64,000 bases of DNA from Clostridia bacterium. GTDB taxonomy: Bacteria > Bacillota > Clostridia > UMGS1883. Positions within the stretch are counted from its first letter, which is position 1; the number at the start of each line of letters is the position of its first letter. Positions 54,267 through 63,314 of the stretch are shown piece after piece. The notes beneath the pieces were generated by a model that saw only the letters and a program-made list of their open reading frames with translations, did not search any database and was not told the DNA's origin. The stretch lies in contig JAFTOF010000008.1 of assembly GCA_017451505.1 (NCBI GenBank), positions 1 through 64,000 on the forward strand, written 5' to 3'. A program made the translations under genes and the position numbers.

Positions 54267-54996
54267 TTTCACTCGGTTCAAACATCGGCATCATCTGAAG
54301 CTTGAACAGATTCATTTTATGCAGTCTGTCAATTCTTGCCTTCTTTTCTTCGTCATCAATTTCACCTGTGCGGATGTATCGGTCAAGCATTGCATAGGTG
54401 AAGCCCAAATTTTCCTCGTCGGTCTTTCCGCAAAGTCCGTCAATCGGAACTTTTTCCACAAGTTCATAGGGAAGTCCCATAAGATGCCCGATTTCCTTAA
54501 GCTCCGTCACCGTAATTTTCGCAAGGGGAGAAAAATCCCCTGCCGCATCGCCGTAGCGTGTGGAATATCCAACCCAATCTTCTGAAAGATTGCAGGTATT
54601 TGCAACCCGTCCGTTAAAGCACTGGGAAACTGCATATAAGGTTGCCATACGGATTCTGGGAGGAATATTGGTATTTGCCTGTGAGGTAAGCTTTATTTCT
54701 TCGGGGAAAGCACTCTTTAGACCGTCGATTGAATCCTTAACATCTATGACAAAATGCTTTATTCCCAAATGCTGTACAAGCTTATATGAACAGGAAATAT
54801 CTGCCTGCTCTCCGCAAGGCATCAAAACACCGATAACACGGTCTTTTCCGAGAGCTTCCACGCACAGTGCAGCTACGATGGAGCTGTCCTTACCTCCCGA
54901 AATTCCTACAATAGCGTTGCAATCCTTGCCGTTTTCCTCAAAGAATTTCTTTATCCATTCCACACATTCGTTTTTTACTTTCAATGCATCAAACAT
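54262..54996 (-). CDS. nadE: NH3-dependent NAD+ synthetase
   Basis: Amidates nicotinate adenine dinucleotide to NAD+. A protein of 244 aa with the P-loop GISGGKDSSIVAAL near residue 33 and GLCGKTDEENLGF. No glutaminase (nitrilase) domain is present, so ammonia is the nitrogen source. AGGGTGAT precedes the ATG at 54996. The 3' end meets a dispersed repeat, so the last few residues may come from it. It lies 20 bases after the nicotinamidase-like gene. Confidence 0.95.
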   Translation of the reverse strand: MFDALKVKNECVEWIKKFFEENGKDCNAIVGISGGKDSSIVAALCVEALGKDRVIGVLMPCGEQADISCSYKLVQHLGIKHFVIDVKDSIDGLKSAFPEEIKLTSQANTNIPPRIRMATLYAVSQCFNGRVANTCNLSEDWVGYSTRYGDAAGDFSPLAKITVTELKEIGHLMGLPYELVEKVPIDGLCGKTDEENLGFTYAMLDRYIRTGEIDDEEKKARIDRLHKMNLFKLQMMPMFEPSEI

Positions 54997-55016
54997 ACTA
55001 ATCACCCTAAATATAT

Positions 55017-55544
55017 TTATTTTACAATAATCTGACAAGACCGCATTGTTTCAAGTGCCGCAAGGTGCTTTTCGGGGGTTACCCCTGCACAACAGCTTGA
55101 ATCCACGCTTATATCAATTTCAGGGAAGCTTGCCTTTAGTATCAGTGCATTTGAAACAACACATATATCGGTGCAAAGACCGATAAGCTCGATTTGAGCA
55201 TTGTCCATATCATTTTCTTCCGCCAGTACAAACGGCAAATCAACACTTCCAAAGGTGATTTTCTCTATTTCCGTATACGATTCTTTTTTGTCAAGTGCTT
55301 CCTTAACCGCTGTGTTTAACTGCCAGCCCTCGCTCTCCCTTATGCAATGAGCAACGGGAAGATTCTTACCCTCGCTTGTCTGCATATAATCCTCGTAATG
55401 GGTGTCATAGGTCACATATATTTCTCCGTCGAAGCTTTCTATCTTTTTCACGACATTTTCTACAATTGCTGCCGCTTCCTTGCTTCCCAATGCACCATCC
55501 ACAAAATCGTTCTGCATATCCACCACAATAAGTATCTTTTTCAT
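55017..55544 (-). CDS. Isochorismatase-family cysteine hydrolase, nicotinamidase-like
   Basis: A protein of 175 aa. The catalytic triad is Asp in VVDMQNDF, Lys in EIEKITFGS and Cys in GLCTDICVVSNA. Location directly before nadE suggests nicotinamidase (PncA), feeding nicotinate into NAD synthesis. The usual metal-binding D-W-H-x5-H is only partly kept (DTHYEDY), so the substrate is less sure. Confidence 0.82.
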   Translation of the reverse strand: MKKILIVVDMQNDFVDGALGSKEAAAIVENVVKKIESFDGEIYVTYDTHYEDYMQTSEGKNLPVAHCIRESEGWQLNTAVKEALDKKESYTEIEKITFGSVDLPFVLAEENDMDNAQIELIGLCTDICVVSNALILKASFPEIDISVDSSCCAGVTPEKHLAALETMRSCQIIVK

Positions 55545-55564
55545 ATCATAAGCTTCCTTTCTAC

Positions 55565-57658
55565 TTAAAATTCAAATTTAACCGCACCATCTTCAAGCTT
55601 TAAAGAAGCCGAAAATGCTTTCCCCGATTTTTTGGAAACAAAGCCGTCAATTCTGCCTGTTTTTCCGCTTTGAAGAAGCGATTTCATATGAGAAATTGAA
55701 ATTACTCTGTCCAAAATAACGTTATTCACGCTGAATTTGCAGCCTTCCTTATATTTATCACAGCCGTACCCGTAGCGTGTCCTTACCACGTTACCGCCGC
55801 AGAGAGGACATATTCCTATATTATCCCCCACAAAGCCGTCATCGGTGTCCTGTGCTTCAGGTTTTTGTGTTCTGTCAAAAATTCTGCTGATTTCCCTTTG
55901 GGTAAGAAGTATACTGTCCTTGACTGTTATTTCGCCCTTATACACCTTTTTAAGTGCTTGTCCCAAGTATGAGGTTTTGTATTTATCCATACTTATTCCC
56001 ATACGGCTCAGGGATACAATAAGATTTTCCCCGTCGGGAAGTATAGTGTATACATCTTTTTTGAGGGATATGTATTTGCTGTTTATGGCATTTTCGATTA
56101 TGCCCGTCCTTGTTGCCTCCGTACCCAGCTCCAAGCCCTCAAAAATTGCACGGTACTCGGCTTCATCGTCCTCGTTTTGTGCATTTGCCTTTTCTTCACG
56201 AAAAGGATTTTTAAGATAGTTATTAAGTGTTTCAATGGTATAGTGCTTAGGCGGTGAGGTTTCCTTTTCCTTGGGAACAAAGTTCACATCAATTATATCG
56301 CCTTTTTCAAGATTGGGCAAAATTTTGTCCTTTTTATTGTAATCGTCGTACTTTGTCCAGCCTGCTTCAAGGATAACCGTTCCCTTGAGAGTAAATTCCT
56401 CCATACCGCCCACATCTATTTTTATCTCGTTTTTTTGGGCTATACATTCTTCACTGCAAAAAACTGCCACGAAGCGACGCATTATGGTAGAATATACCTT
56501 TGCTTCTTCTTCGGAAAGAGCCGTTTTCGCAGGGATTTTATGGGTTGGAGTAAGTGCTGAGTGGGACTCAATTTTACTGTCATCAAATATGGTTTTTCCG
56601 TCTTTGAATTTTACGGGATAGCCCAGCTTTTCCACCGCAGATAAAATCTGTTTGACTTTGCCCTTTTCCGCCGTTGCCATATACTCCGAATTTGTTCTGG
56701 GATAGGTCACATACCCCTTTTCATAAAGCCCCTGTACTATGCGAAGGCTTTCATCCATGGGCATTTTATATTTTTTACCCAGCACGTTCTGAAGCTTTGT
56801 AAGGGAAAACAGCTTTCCGGGTGAAAGGGAGTCTTTCTTTGTTTTTTTGTCTGTGACAACACCCTTTACCTCATTATATTTACTGCAAAGCTCCTGTGCT
56901 TTGGCAAGAAAATTTTTATCAAATTTTTCCTTGCTTGTAAGCTCTATTTCTCCCCCGCCCTGCTCTGTCATACTGTAGGGGGCATAGTATATTTCGGGCT
57001 TAAAATTGCGTATCTGCATATCCCTGTCATAAATCGCTTTTACTATAGGCACAATGACACGCCCCACACGCATAAGTGTTCCCGTTTTAAGCGTTGCATA
57101 ACGAGTGAGGTTAACTCCGTAGAGCCAGTCTATAAAAGTACGGGCATAGCCCTCTTTTGCCAGATTATCATATTCCGACTCGTTTTTAAGCTCCGAAAGA
57201 CCTTGCCTGATTGTTTCTTCTGTCTGGTCGGGAAGCCAAAGCCTTGTAAACGGCTTGTCCTTACAATCGGCCTTCATTACGCAGGTGCGTACAATGATTT
57301 CACCTTCTCTGTCGGCATCTCCCGCATTTATAATTTCGGTTACATCTTTACGGCAACAAAGGTCCTTTATGGTTTCAAACTGCTGTATTACTCCGCTGTC
57401 GATATTCTTGTTACGGTCCTTTTTCAGTTCAAATTCAAACTTTTCGGGAAAACACGGAAGATTTTTCATGCTCCACCTGTTTTCTCCGTCGGGGTTTGGT
57501 GAGTAATACTCTATATCAGCCAATGAAAACAAATGGCCGAAAGCCCATGTAACTATATAATCTCCGCCCTCAAAGTGACGGGGATGTTTTTTCATGTTCC
57601 CGATAGCCGCCGCAATATTGCGTGCAAGGCTCGGTTTTTCGGCTATTATTACTTTCAT
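55565..57658 (-). CDS. topB: DNA topoisomerase III
   Basis: A type IA topoisomerase of 697 aa. The Toprim acidic motif is NAGDADREGEIIVR near residue 110, and the active-site Tyr is in TYPRTNSEYM near residue 320. The C-terminus has one zinc ribbon (CPLCGGNVVRTRYGYGCDKY) and a TopoIII repeat unit. Such genes are often found on mobile elements too, but neighbours here are housekeeping. Confidence 0.94.
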   Translation of the reverse strand: MKVIIAEKPSLARNIAAAIGNMKKHPRHFEGGDYIVTWAFGHLFSLADIEYYSPNPDGENRWSMKNLPCFPEKFEFELKKDRNKNIDSGVIQQFETIKDLCCRKDVTEIINAGDADREGEIIVRTCVMKADCKDKPFTRLWLPDQTEETIRQGLSELKNESEYDNLAKEGYARTFIDWLYGVNLTRYATLKTGTLMRVGRVIVPIVKAIYDRDMQIRNFKPEIYYAPYSMTEQGGGEIELTSKEKFDKNFLAKAQELCSKYNEVKGVVTDKKTKKDSLSPGKLFSLTKLQNVLGKKYKMPMDESLRIVQGLYEKGYVTYPRTNSEYMATAEKGKVKQILSAVEKLGYPVKFKDGKTIFDDSKIESHSALTPTHKIPAKTALSEEEAKVYSTIMRRFVAVFCSEECIAQKNEIKIDVGGMEEFTLKGTVILEAGWTKYDDYNKKDKILPNLEKGDIIDVNFVPKEKETSPPKHYTIETLNNYLKNPFREEKANAQNEDDEAEYRAIFEGLELGTEATRTGIIENAINSKYISLKKDVYTILPDGENLIVSLSRMGISMDKYKTSYLGQALKKVYKGEITVKDSILLTQREISRIFDRTQKPEAQDTDDGFVGDNIGICPLCGGNVVRTRYGYGCDKYKEGCKFSVNNVILDRVISISHMKSLLQSGKTGRIDGFVSKKSGKAFSASLKLEDGAVKFEF

Positions 57659-57671
57659 AGTCTACTCCAGA

Positions 57672-58106
57672 TTAATTTATGTAAAAAGCATTTTTTATAA
57701 TTTCAGTTTTTATATTTGTAAGCTTGCCGCCTTTTGCATCGGCATTTATAAGAACTGCATCAAACCGCATAGGTGTATCGTAAATTTTCTTTGTCACAGC
57801 GTAATATTGTGCGGTTCTTATAATCTTTCGCTGTTTATTTATATCAATGGTGTCGGCAGGGGAGCCGAAGTCATTGTTTTTTCTGAGCCTTACCTCTATA
57901 AAGCAGGTGTACTCCCCATCCCTGGCAATGATATCAATTTCGCCCATTTTCGTTCTGTAATTACGCTCTATGACTTTATACCCCTGCTTTTTTATTGCTT
58001 TAACGGCAGCCTCCTCGCCTAAATTACCGATAGAAACTGCCGCCAATTTTTCATTCTTTAACAAATTTTTTAATAAAGGTTTTTCTGTGAATTTCACACG
58101 CACCAT
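57672..58106 (-). CDS. UPF0102 (YraN) family protein
   Basis: A nuclease-fold protein of 144 aa of the YraN family: IGNLGEEAAVKAIKKQGYKV then GEIDIIARDGEYTCFIEVRLR. The usual E-V-K of the active site reads E-V-R. The N-terminus is unsure: the ATG at 58106 is only one base after its GGAG, and GTG codons at 58103 or 58097 are better spaced. It overlaps rnhB by 56 bases, in the common order rplS-lepB-rbgA-rnhB-yraN. Confidence 0.88.
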   Translation of the reverse strand: MVRVKFTEKPLLKNLLKNEKLAAVSIGNLGEEAAVKAIKKQGYKVIERNYRTKMGEIDIIARDGEYTCFIEVRLRKNNDFGSPADTIDINKQRKIIRTAQYYAVTKKIYDTPMRFDAVLINADAKGGKLTNIKTEIIKNAFYIN

Positions 58107-58680
58107 ACTCCTTTAGTGCCTCTATATGTGCTTTCGTTCCGTAGCCTTTGTGCTTTTCAAATCCATACTGCGGATATTTTTCAGCCATTTGGAGCATATG
58201 GCGGTCTCGTGACACTTTCGCAAGAATAGATGCCGCCGCAATGCTAAGGCTTTTAGCATCGCCCTTTACAACACATTCGTGAGGGTAATTACATTCCTTG
58301 ATACAATCGCCGTCAACAATTACATAATCGGGCTTTATTTTAAGTGCTTCTATAGCTCTGTTCATCGCCATATATGTAGCGTTGCGGATATTATATTCAT
58401 CAATTTCCTCTACGCTTGCCGTTGCCACCGCATATGCAAGAGCTGCTTCTTTAATCTCGTCAAAAAGCTTTTCCCTTTTCTTCTCCGATATTTTTTTTGA
58501 GTCATTAAGACCCTCGATACAAATATCGGGCGGAAGTATTACCGCTGCGGCATATACCTCGTCGGCAAGGGGGCCTCTCCCTGCTTCGTCAACACCTGCA
58601 ACTATATTGTATCCCTTTTCAAAAAGAGTGTGCTCAATCTCCCACATGGACTGAAGCCTTAAAAGTTCCTGTTCTTTCAT
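58051..58680 (-). CDS. rnhB: Ribonuclease HII
   Basis: Removes ribonucleotides from DNA. A protein of 209 aa with VAGVDEAGRGPLADEV, VIVDGDCI and AAASILAKVSRD. The segment after GRGPLA is usually GPV but reads DEV here, next to the catalytic GRG motif. The ATG at 58680 is used, with AGGTGA upstream; a GTG three codons earlier is the alternative. Confidence 0.94.
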   Translation of the reverse strand: MKEQELLRLQSMWEIEHTLFEKGYNIVAGVDEAGRGPLADEVYAAAVILPPDICIEGLNDSKKISEKKREKLFDEIKEAALAYAVATASVEEIDEYNIRNATYMAMNRAIEALKIKPDYVIVDGDCIKECNYPHECVVKGDAKSLSIAAASILAKVSRDRHMLQMAEKYPQYGFEKHKGYGTKAHIEALKEYGACEIHRKTFIKKFVKE

Positions 58681-58689
58681 AAATTTCAC

Positions 58690-59529
58690 CTATTCCAAAG
58701 TGATTTTTCCAAGCTTTGCCCCGCGGAATTCATCCAATACTACATTTGCACCGCGAAGAAAATCAACCTCATTGCCTTTTTGTATGAAGCCACGTTTACG
58801 GCAGATTTTTTCCAGAATCTCAAAGCCTGTAAGTCCCTCGGTAAGCTCTACCTTATAACGCTCGGTAAGCTTTTCGGGATATTTTTCGGCAAGGTATTTA
58901 CAAAGATTGGCACAAAGCTCCTCACAATCCAAAACCTCGTCCTTAATAGCTCCGGTAAACGCTAATTTAAGGGCAACATCCTTGTCCTCAAACCGTGGCC
59001 AGAGGATTCCTGGGGTATCGAGCAGTTCCATACCGTTTTTAAGGGTTATCCACTGCTTGCCCCTTGTTACACCGGGGCGGTCGCCTGCTTTGGCGGCGGC
59101 TTTTCCGTAAAGCTTGTTTATAAAAGAGCTTTTTCCCACGTTGGGGATTCCGCACACCATAATGCGAGGCGGCTTATTAACATATCCGCGTGCTTTGTCA
59201 CGCTCAATTTTTTCCTTTAAAAGCTCTTTAACGGCATCAAATACTTTTCCAATCCCCTTAGCATCGTTACAGCTAAGGGCAATGGCATACACACCCTCGT
59301 TTTTATAACGCTCTATCCATTTCTGCGTTTGTATGGGGTCTGCAATATCACTCTTATTTATAATAAGGAGCAGCTTCTTATTTCCTATGAGAGAAGGAAG
59401 CATGGGATTGCGGCTGCTTTTGGGACACCTTGCATCACAAAGCTCTATCACTGCGTCACACAGACGGATATTTTCCGCAATCATTCTCTTTGTTTTGGTC
59501 ATATGACCGGGAAACCACTGTATATTCAT
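58690..59529 (-). CDS. rbgA: Ribosome biogenesis GTPase RbgA (YlqF)
   Basis: A circularly permuted GTPase of 279 aa for late 50S assembly. The G4 motif NKSD comes first (about residue 60), then G1 GIPNVGKSSFINK and G3 DTPGILWP, followed by the RNA-binding C-terminal domain (KICRKRGFIQKGNEVDFLRG). It sits between lepB and rnhB, the usual order. Confidence 0.96.
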   Translation of the reverse strand: MNIQWFPGHMTKTKRMIAENIRLCDAVIELCDARCPKSSRNPMLPSLIGNKKLLLIINKSDIADPIQTQKWIERYKNEGVYAIALSCNDAKGIGKVFDAVKELLKEKIERDKARGYVNKPPRIMVCGIPNVGKSSFINKLYGKAAAKAGDRPGVTRGKQWITLKNGMELLDTPGILWPRFEDKDVALKLAFTGAIKDEVLDCEELCANLCKYLAEKYPEKLTERYKVELTEGLTGFEILEKICRKRGFIQKGNEVDFLRGANVVLDEFRGAKLGKITLE

Positions 59530-59551
59530 TTATGCTTCCTCCTTTCATCAT

Positions 59552-60193
59552 TTAATACAACTTTGCCTGACTAAAGGGCCAGAATCTTACTTTTGCTTCT
59601 CCCAACACATCGTCAGTGCTTACGGGGCCTATTATACGGCTGTCACTGCTGTGGTTGCGGTTATCTCCCATTACGAAAATGCACCCCTTGGGAACTTCTA
59701 TATCGGTATATATAAAGCCCTGGCTATACATCATGGGGTCGCCGCTCTTATCATCATTAATATACGGCTCGTCAATTTTTACTCCGTCTACATATAGTTC
59801 GTTTTTATCAAAATCAATTTTCACGTGCTGCCCTTCGGTTGCAATTACACGCTTAATCCAGTACTTGTCGTCCGTAGCTCTGGATTTAAACACAATGATA
59901 TCTCCTGCCTCGGGCTCATAGCCTAATCTCCACACTACCATTCGGTCGTTATGCTTAAGCGTGGACTCCATTGATTGCCCGTCCACACGCACAACCGTAA
60001 ATACAAAATTACGGATAAGAATTGCTAAAATCGCCGCTATGGCTATTGCCTGAATCCATTCCAGAATTTCTCTCATAATTCCTTTTTTAGCAGGCTTTTC
60101 TGTTTCCTGCTCCTCCACCGCACGAACTGCTTCCTCTGAAGTTACCTTTTCATTTTCATTATTTTCCCCTACGGGATAATTATTCTGTTCCAT
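59552..60193 (-). CDS. lepB: Signal peptidase I
   Basis: A membrane peptidase of 213 aa with an acidic cytoplasmic N-terminus and one membrane segment near residue 45. The catalytic Ser is in VDGQSMESTL and the Lys in WIKRVIATEG; GDNRNHSSDSR is box E. It is in the ribosomal-protein L19 operon. Confidence 0.96.
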   Translation of the reverse strand: MEQNNYPVGENNENEKVTSEEAVRAVEEQETEKPAKKGIMREILEWIQAIAIAAILAILIRNFVFTVVRVDGQSMESTLKHNDRMVVWRLGYEPEAGDIIVFKSRATDDKYWIKRVIATEGQHVKIDFDKNELYVDGVKIDEPYINDDKSGDPMMYSQGFIYTDIEVPKGCIFVMGDNRNHSSDSRIIGPVSTDDVLGEAKVRFWPFSQAKLY

Positions 60194-60261
60194 GAATTCC
60201 CCTCCTTAATCTGAAAAAGAAAAAGAAGCCTGCCTTGTGACAGACTTCCTTCTTTTGACTA

Positions 60262-60603
60262 TTAAAGTCTTTCCTTAACTTTAGCTGCCTTACCAACTCT
60301 GTCACGCAGATAGTACAGTTTAGCACGCTTAACTTTACCGTGTCTTACAACCTCGATATGGTCAAGGCTGGGTGAGTTAACAGGGAATGTTCTCTCTACG
60401 CCGACACCGTATGAAAGACGTCTTACAGTAAATGTTTCCTGAATGCCGCCATGCTTCTTGGAGATAACGGTACCTTCAAACATCTGAAGTCTTTCCTTTG
60501 CACCTTCCTTTACCTTTACGTACAGCTTTACATAATCACCGATTTCAAGCTTGGGAAGGTCAGTTCTGATTTGCTGTTGAGTAATCGCCTTTAAAACGTC
60601 CAC
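60262..60603 (-). CDS. rplS: Ribosomal protein L19
   Basis: A standard 113-aa L19 of the 50S subunit: [20 protein letters not shown] and the conserved [19 protein letters not shown] end. It is the first gene of an operon continuing with lepB, rbgA, rnhB and yraN. A structured leader precedes it. Confidence 0.98.
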   Translation of the reverse strand: MDVLKAITQQQIRTDLPKLEIGDYVKLYVKVKEGAKERLQMFEGTVISKKHGGIQETFTVRRLSYGVGVERTFPVNSPSLDHIEVVRHGKVKRAKLYYLRDRVGKAAKVKERL

Positions 60604-60684
60604 TCAAATCTCTCCTTTCTTACCCGCAGATGCGGTCTTGATAAAGCGTTCGTACGAAAGAAATGCAGAGGACCGCTTTTTTAC
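60604..60684 (-). promoter_or_regulatory. L19 leader-like structured 5' UTR
   Basis: On the minus strand GCGGTC pairs with GACCGC across about 36 bases, and CCGCA/TGCGG follows as a small hairpin just before the ribosome binding site. This fits the L19 leader of Firmicutes, thought to let L19 control its own operon. The match is by eye, not by a covariance model. Confidence 0.6.
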
Positions 60685-60690
60685 CCGACT

Positions 60691-60719
60691 ACTATATCAC
60701 ACTATTTTTGAAATTGCAA
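60691..60719 (-). promoter_or_regulatory. Promoter of the rplS operon
   Basis: On the minus strand TTGCAA, 17 bases, TATAGT. Confidence 0.75.
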
Positions 60720-60736
60720 GCCTTTTTTCCAAAAAT

Positions 60737-61039
60737 TTATGCAATTATATTATCCTCTATTATATCATCCAAGGTTGATGGCGTGACAAACCCACTGCAC
60801 AAACGGTCAATAAACGCTTCCGCTTCCCTCTTGCTTGCAAATATTCCTTCTGCAATTTTTCTTTCTCTGACGGTTCTTTCGTTGGGAAGCTGTGTGTACA
60901 TATCAATTCCTATACCAAAGCTTAAATTTCTTCCCTTTTTATACGGCTTTTCCGACTCACATGTGAAATAGTATAGAATAATTTTGTCCCCCATTATGCT
61001 TTCTGTTTCGGTTTTTCTGATATACATAGGTTCTGCCAT
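60737..61039 (-). CDS. Small protein of unknown function (DUF6514-like)
   Basis: A soluble protein of 100 aa: KTETESIMGDKIILYYFTC, then NLSFGIGIDMYTQ and a helical end EAEAFIDRLCSGFVTP. The pattern recalls DUF6514, a short clostridial family, with modest certainty. The start at 61039 has GGAG upstream. It has its own promoter (61170-61198). Confidence 0.7.
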   Translation of the reverse strand: MAEPMYIRKTETESIMGDKIILYYFTCESEKPYKKGRNLSFGIGIDMYTQLPNERTVRERKIAEGIFASKREAEAFIDRLCSGFVTPSTLDDIIEDNIIA

Positions 61040-61169
61040 GATTCTACTCCTTACTTTTTTTATTTGTAGTGTAAGACCCACGCTTTGCTATTCTTTTTCT
61101 GTTTCATTTATCATACATGCAAAATACGACATTTTCCATAGGCACTTTTTTCCACATATCTCAAAAATT

Positions 61170-61198
61170 ATTTTACATATTTTTCCAGTATGTTTCAA
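61170..61198 (-). promoter_or_regulatory. Promoter of the small unknown gene
   Basis: On the minus strand TTGAAA, 17 bases, TAAAAT. Confidence 0.65.
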
Positions 61199-61322
61199 TA
61201 AAATATTTTGTTGTTCTTTGCATAAAAATTAATAATTATGTAAAATATAGGCGATAAATTTGTTTTTTTTGCCGTTTTTCATAAATTTTACAATGTCAAT
61301 TTCGCGGAGGAAAAATTTTTCC

Positions 61323-61351
61323 TTGAAATGAAGTTTATATTATATTATAAT
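61323..61351 (+). promoter_or_regulatory. Promoter of the YgiQ-type gene
   Basis: TTGAAA, 17 bases, TATAAT. The gap 61040-61421 holds this divergent promoter pair, is very A/T-rich, and shows no gene. Confidence 0.75.
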
Positions 61352-61421
61352 ATATTATAGATTTTTATTGATTATTCGTATTGATTTTTCGGCAATCTTT
61401 AAAAGATTGAAAGGCATAGCT

Positions 61422-63314
61422 ATGAACAACTTGTTTTTACCAATATCAAAAAAGGACATGCAGGAGCGAGAATGGGATTATTACGATTTCCTTTTTATAT
61501 CGGGTGATGCGTATGTAGACCACCCCTCCTTCGGCACGGCACTTCTGGCAAGGCTTCTGGAGGCAAACGGTTACAGGGTTTGCATATGCCCCCAGCCTGA
61601 CAGGAACAATCCAAGTGCCCTTACCTCTTTCGGAAGACCTCGGCTGGGAGTGCTGATTTCGGGCGGAGTTATTGATTCAATGGTGAATCATTACACAGCT
61701 TCCAAAAAGAAACGCAGCAACGATGTATATTCTCCCGGCGGTAGGGCAGGGCTAAGACCTGACAGATGCGTTATCGTATATTCCAATATGGCACGAAATG
61801 CTTTCGGAGATATTCCCGTGATTATCGGGGGCACGGAGGCAAGCCTCAGGCGGTTTGCACACTACGATTATTGGCAGGATAGTGTCCGCCGCAGTATTTT
61901 GGTGGACAGCGGTGCTGATATGCTCCTTTTTGGTATGGGTGAAAGAACGCTTCTTACCGTCGCGGAAAAGCTGGCAGACGGTATTCCGATAAACAGAATC
62001 ACAAACCTTGCCGGCAGCTGTTATATTTCGGATAAAGTGCCTAAAAACAGTATTGTCCTCCCTTCTTTTGAAAAAGTAAAGGATGATAAGGAAGCCTATG
62101 CAAGAGCCGCTGCTATGCAATATTTTGAACAGGATAGCATCAGAGGAAAGACATTGGTACAACAACACGGGGAAAAGTACCTTGTACAGCTTCCTCAGGC
62201 AAAACCTCTTTCCCAAAAGGAAATGGACAAGGTATATTCACTTAACTATATGCGTGCGTGGCACCCCATTTATGACAAGGACGGTGGAATCCCTGCATTG
62301 GAGGAAGTAAAATTTTCAATTACTTCTTCAAGAGGATGCTTTGGAAGCTGCTCGTTCTGTGCCTTGACTTTCCATCAGGGCAGAGTGGTTCAGTCCAGAA
62401 GCCATGCATCAATTCTTGCAGAAGCACAAAAGCTGATATGGGATAAAGATTTTAAAGGATATATTCACGATGTAGGCGGCCCCACGGCAAATTTCCGTGC
62501 CCCTGCCTGCCAGAAGCAGCTTAAAAGCGGTACTTGCAGGGACAGGCAGTGTCTTTACCCCTCAGTCTGCCCCAATGCAGAAGTAAACCACAAGGATTAT
62601 TCGGAGCTTCTCCGTAAGCTGAGAGCACTTCCCAAAGTGAAAAAGGTGTTTATCAGAAGCGGTATCAGGTATGATTATCTGATTGCAGATAAGGACGATA
62701 CATTCTTCCGAGAGCTATGTGAGCATCACGTAAGCGGCCAGCTCAAGGTTGCACCGGAGCATATAAGCGATAATGTACTTCGCTATATGGGAAAGCCCGG
62801 CGTGAAGCAGTATGAAAAATTCTGCAAGAAGTTTTATGATATAAACAAAGAAATAGGAAAAGAACAATACCTTGTTCCCTATTTGATGTCCAGCCACCCC
62901 GGAAGCACACTTCGCGATGCAATAGATTTGGCGGAATATTTGAGAAAGAACAATATCCGCCCCGAACAGGTTCAGGATTTCTACCCCACACCGGGAACGC
63001 TTTCCACGGCAATGTTCTACACAGGGATTGACCCGAGAACGATGAAAAAGGTATACGTTCCCCGTGACCCCCATGAAAAGGCAATGCAGAGGGCATTACT
63101 TCAGTCCTCAAGAAAAGAAAATTACAAATTGGTGCAGGAAGCACTTATAAAGGCAGGCAGAGCAGACCTTATCGGATTTGGTCCCCATTGCTTGATAAAA
63201 CCTGAAAGGAGAACACAAAATGGCAGCACAGATTTTAAACGGAAAAGAGCTTTCAATCAAAATCAAGGAGGATTTAAGAAAGCAGACAGACGAGCTAAAG
63301 GCAAACGGAATTAA
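61422..63314 (+). CDS. YgiQ-family radical SAM protein
   Basis: A protein of 630 aa. It has a B12-binding-like N-terminal domain ([21 protein letters not shown]), then the radical SAM cluster CFGSCSFCA near residue 305, and a basic C-terminal tail. The family (UPF0313) is widespread and its substrate is unknown. AAAGG precedes the ATG at 61422. Its last 95 bases overlap the start of folD in another frame, an unusually long overlap. Confidence 0.92.
   Translation: MNNLFLPISKKDMQEREWDYYDFLFISGDAYVDHPSFGTALLARLLEANGYRVCICPQPDRNNPSALTSFGRPRLGVLISGGVIDSMVNHYTASKKKRSNDVYSPGGRAGLRPDRCVIVYSNMARNAFGDIPVIIGGTEASLRRFAHYDYWQDSVRRSILVDSGADMLLFGMGERTLLTVAEKLADGIPINRITNLAGSCYISDKVPKNSIVLPSFEKVKDDKEAYARAAAMQYFEQDSIRGKTLVQQHGEKYLVQLPQAKPLSQKEMDKVYSLNYMRAWHPIYDKDGGIPALEEVKFSITSSRGCFGSCSFCALTFHQGRVVQSRSHASILAEAQKLIWDKDFKGYIHDVGGPTANFRAPACQKQLKSGTCRDRQCLYPSVCPNAEVNHKDYSELLRKLRALPKVKKVFIRSGIRYDYLIADKDDTFFRELCEHHVSGQLKVAPEHISDNVLRYMGKPGVKQYEKFCKKFYDINKEIGKEQYLVPYLMSSHPGSTLRDAIDLAEYLRKNNIRPEQVQDFYPTPGTLSTAMFYTGIDPRTMKKVYVPRDPHEKAMQRALLQSSRKENYKLVQEALIKAGRADLIGFGPHCLIKPERRTQNGSTDFKRKRAFNQNQGGFKKADRRAKGKRN

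Noticed and set aside
61040-61421. Gene in the A/T-rich gap before the YgiQ-type gene
   Set aside because: Only short frames without ribosome binding sites are present. Two divergent promoters explain the region.
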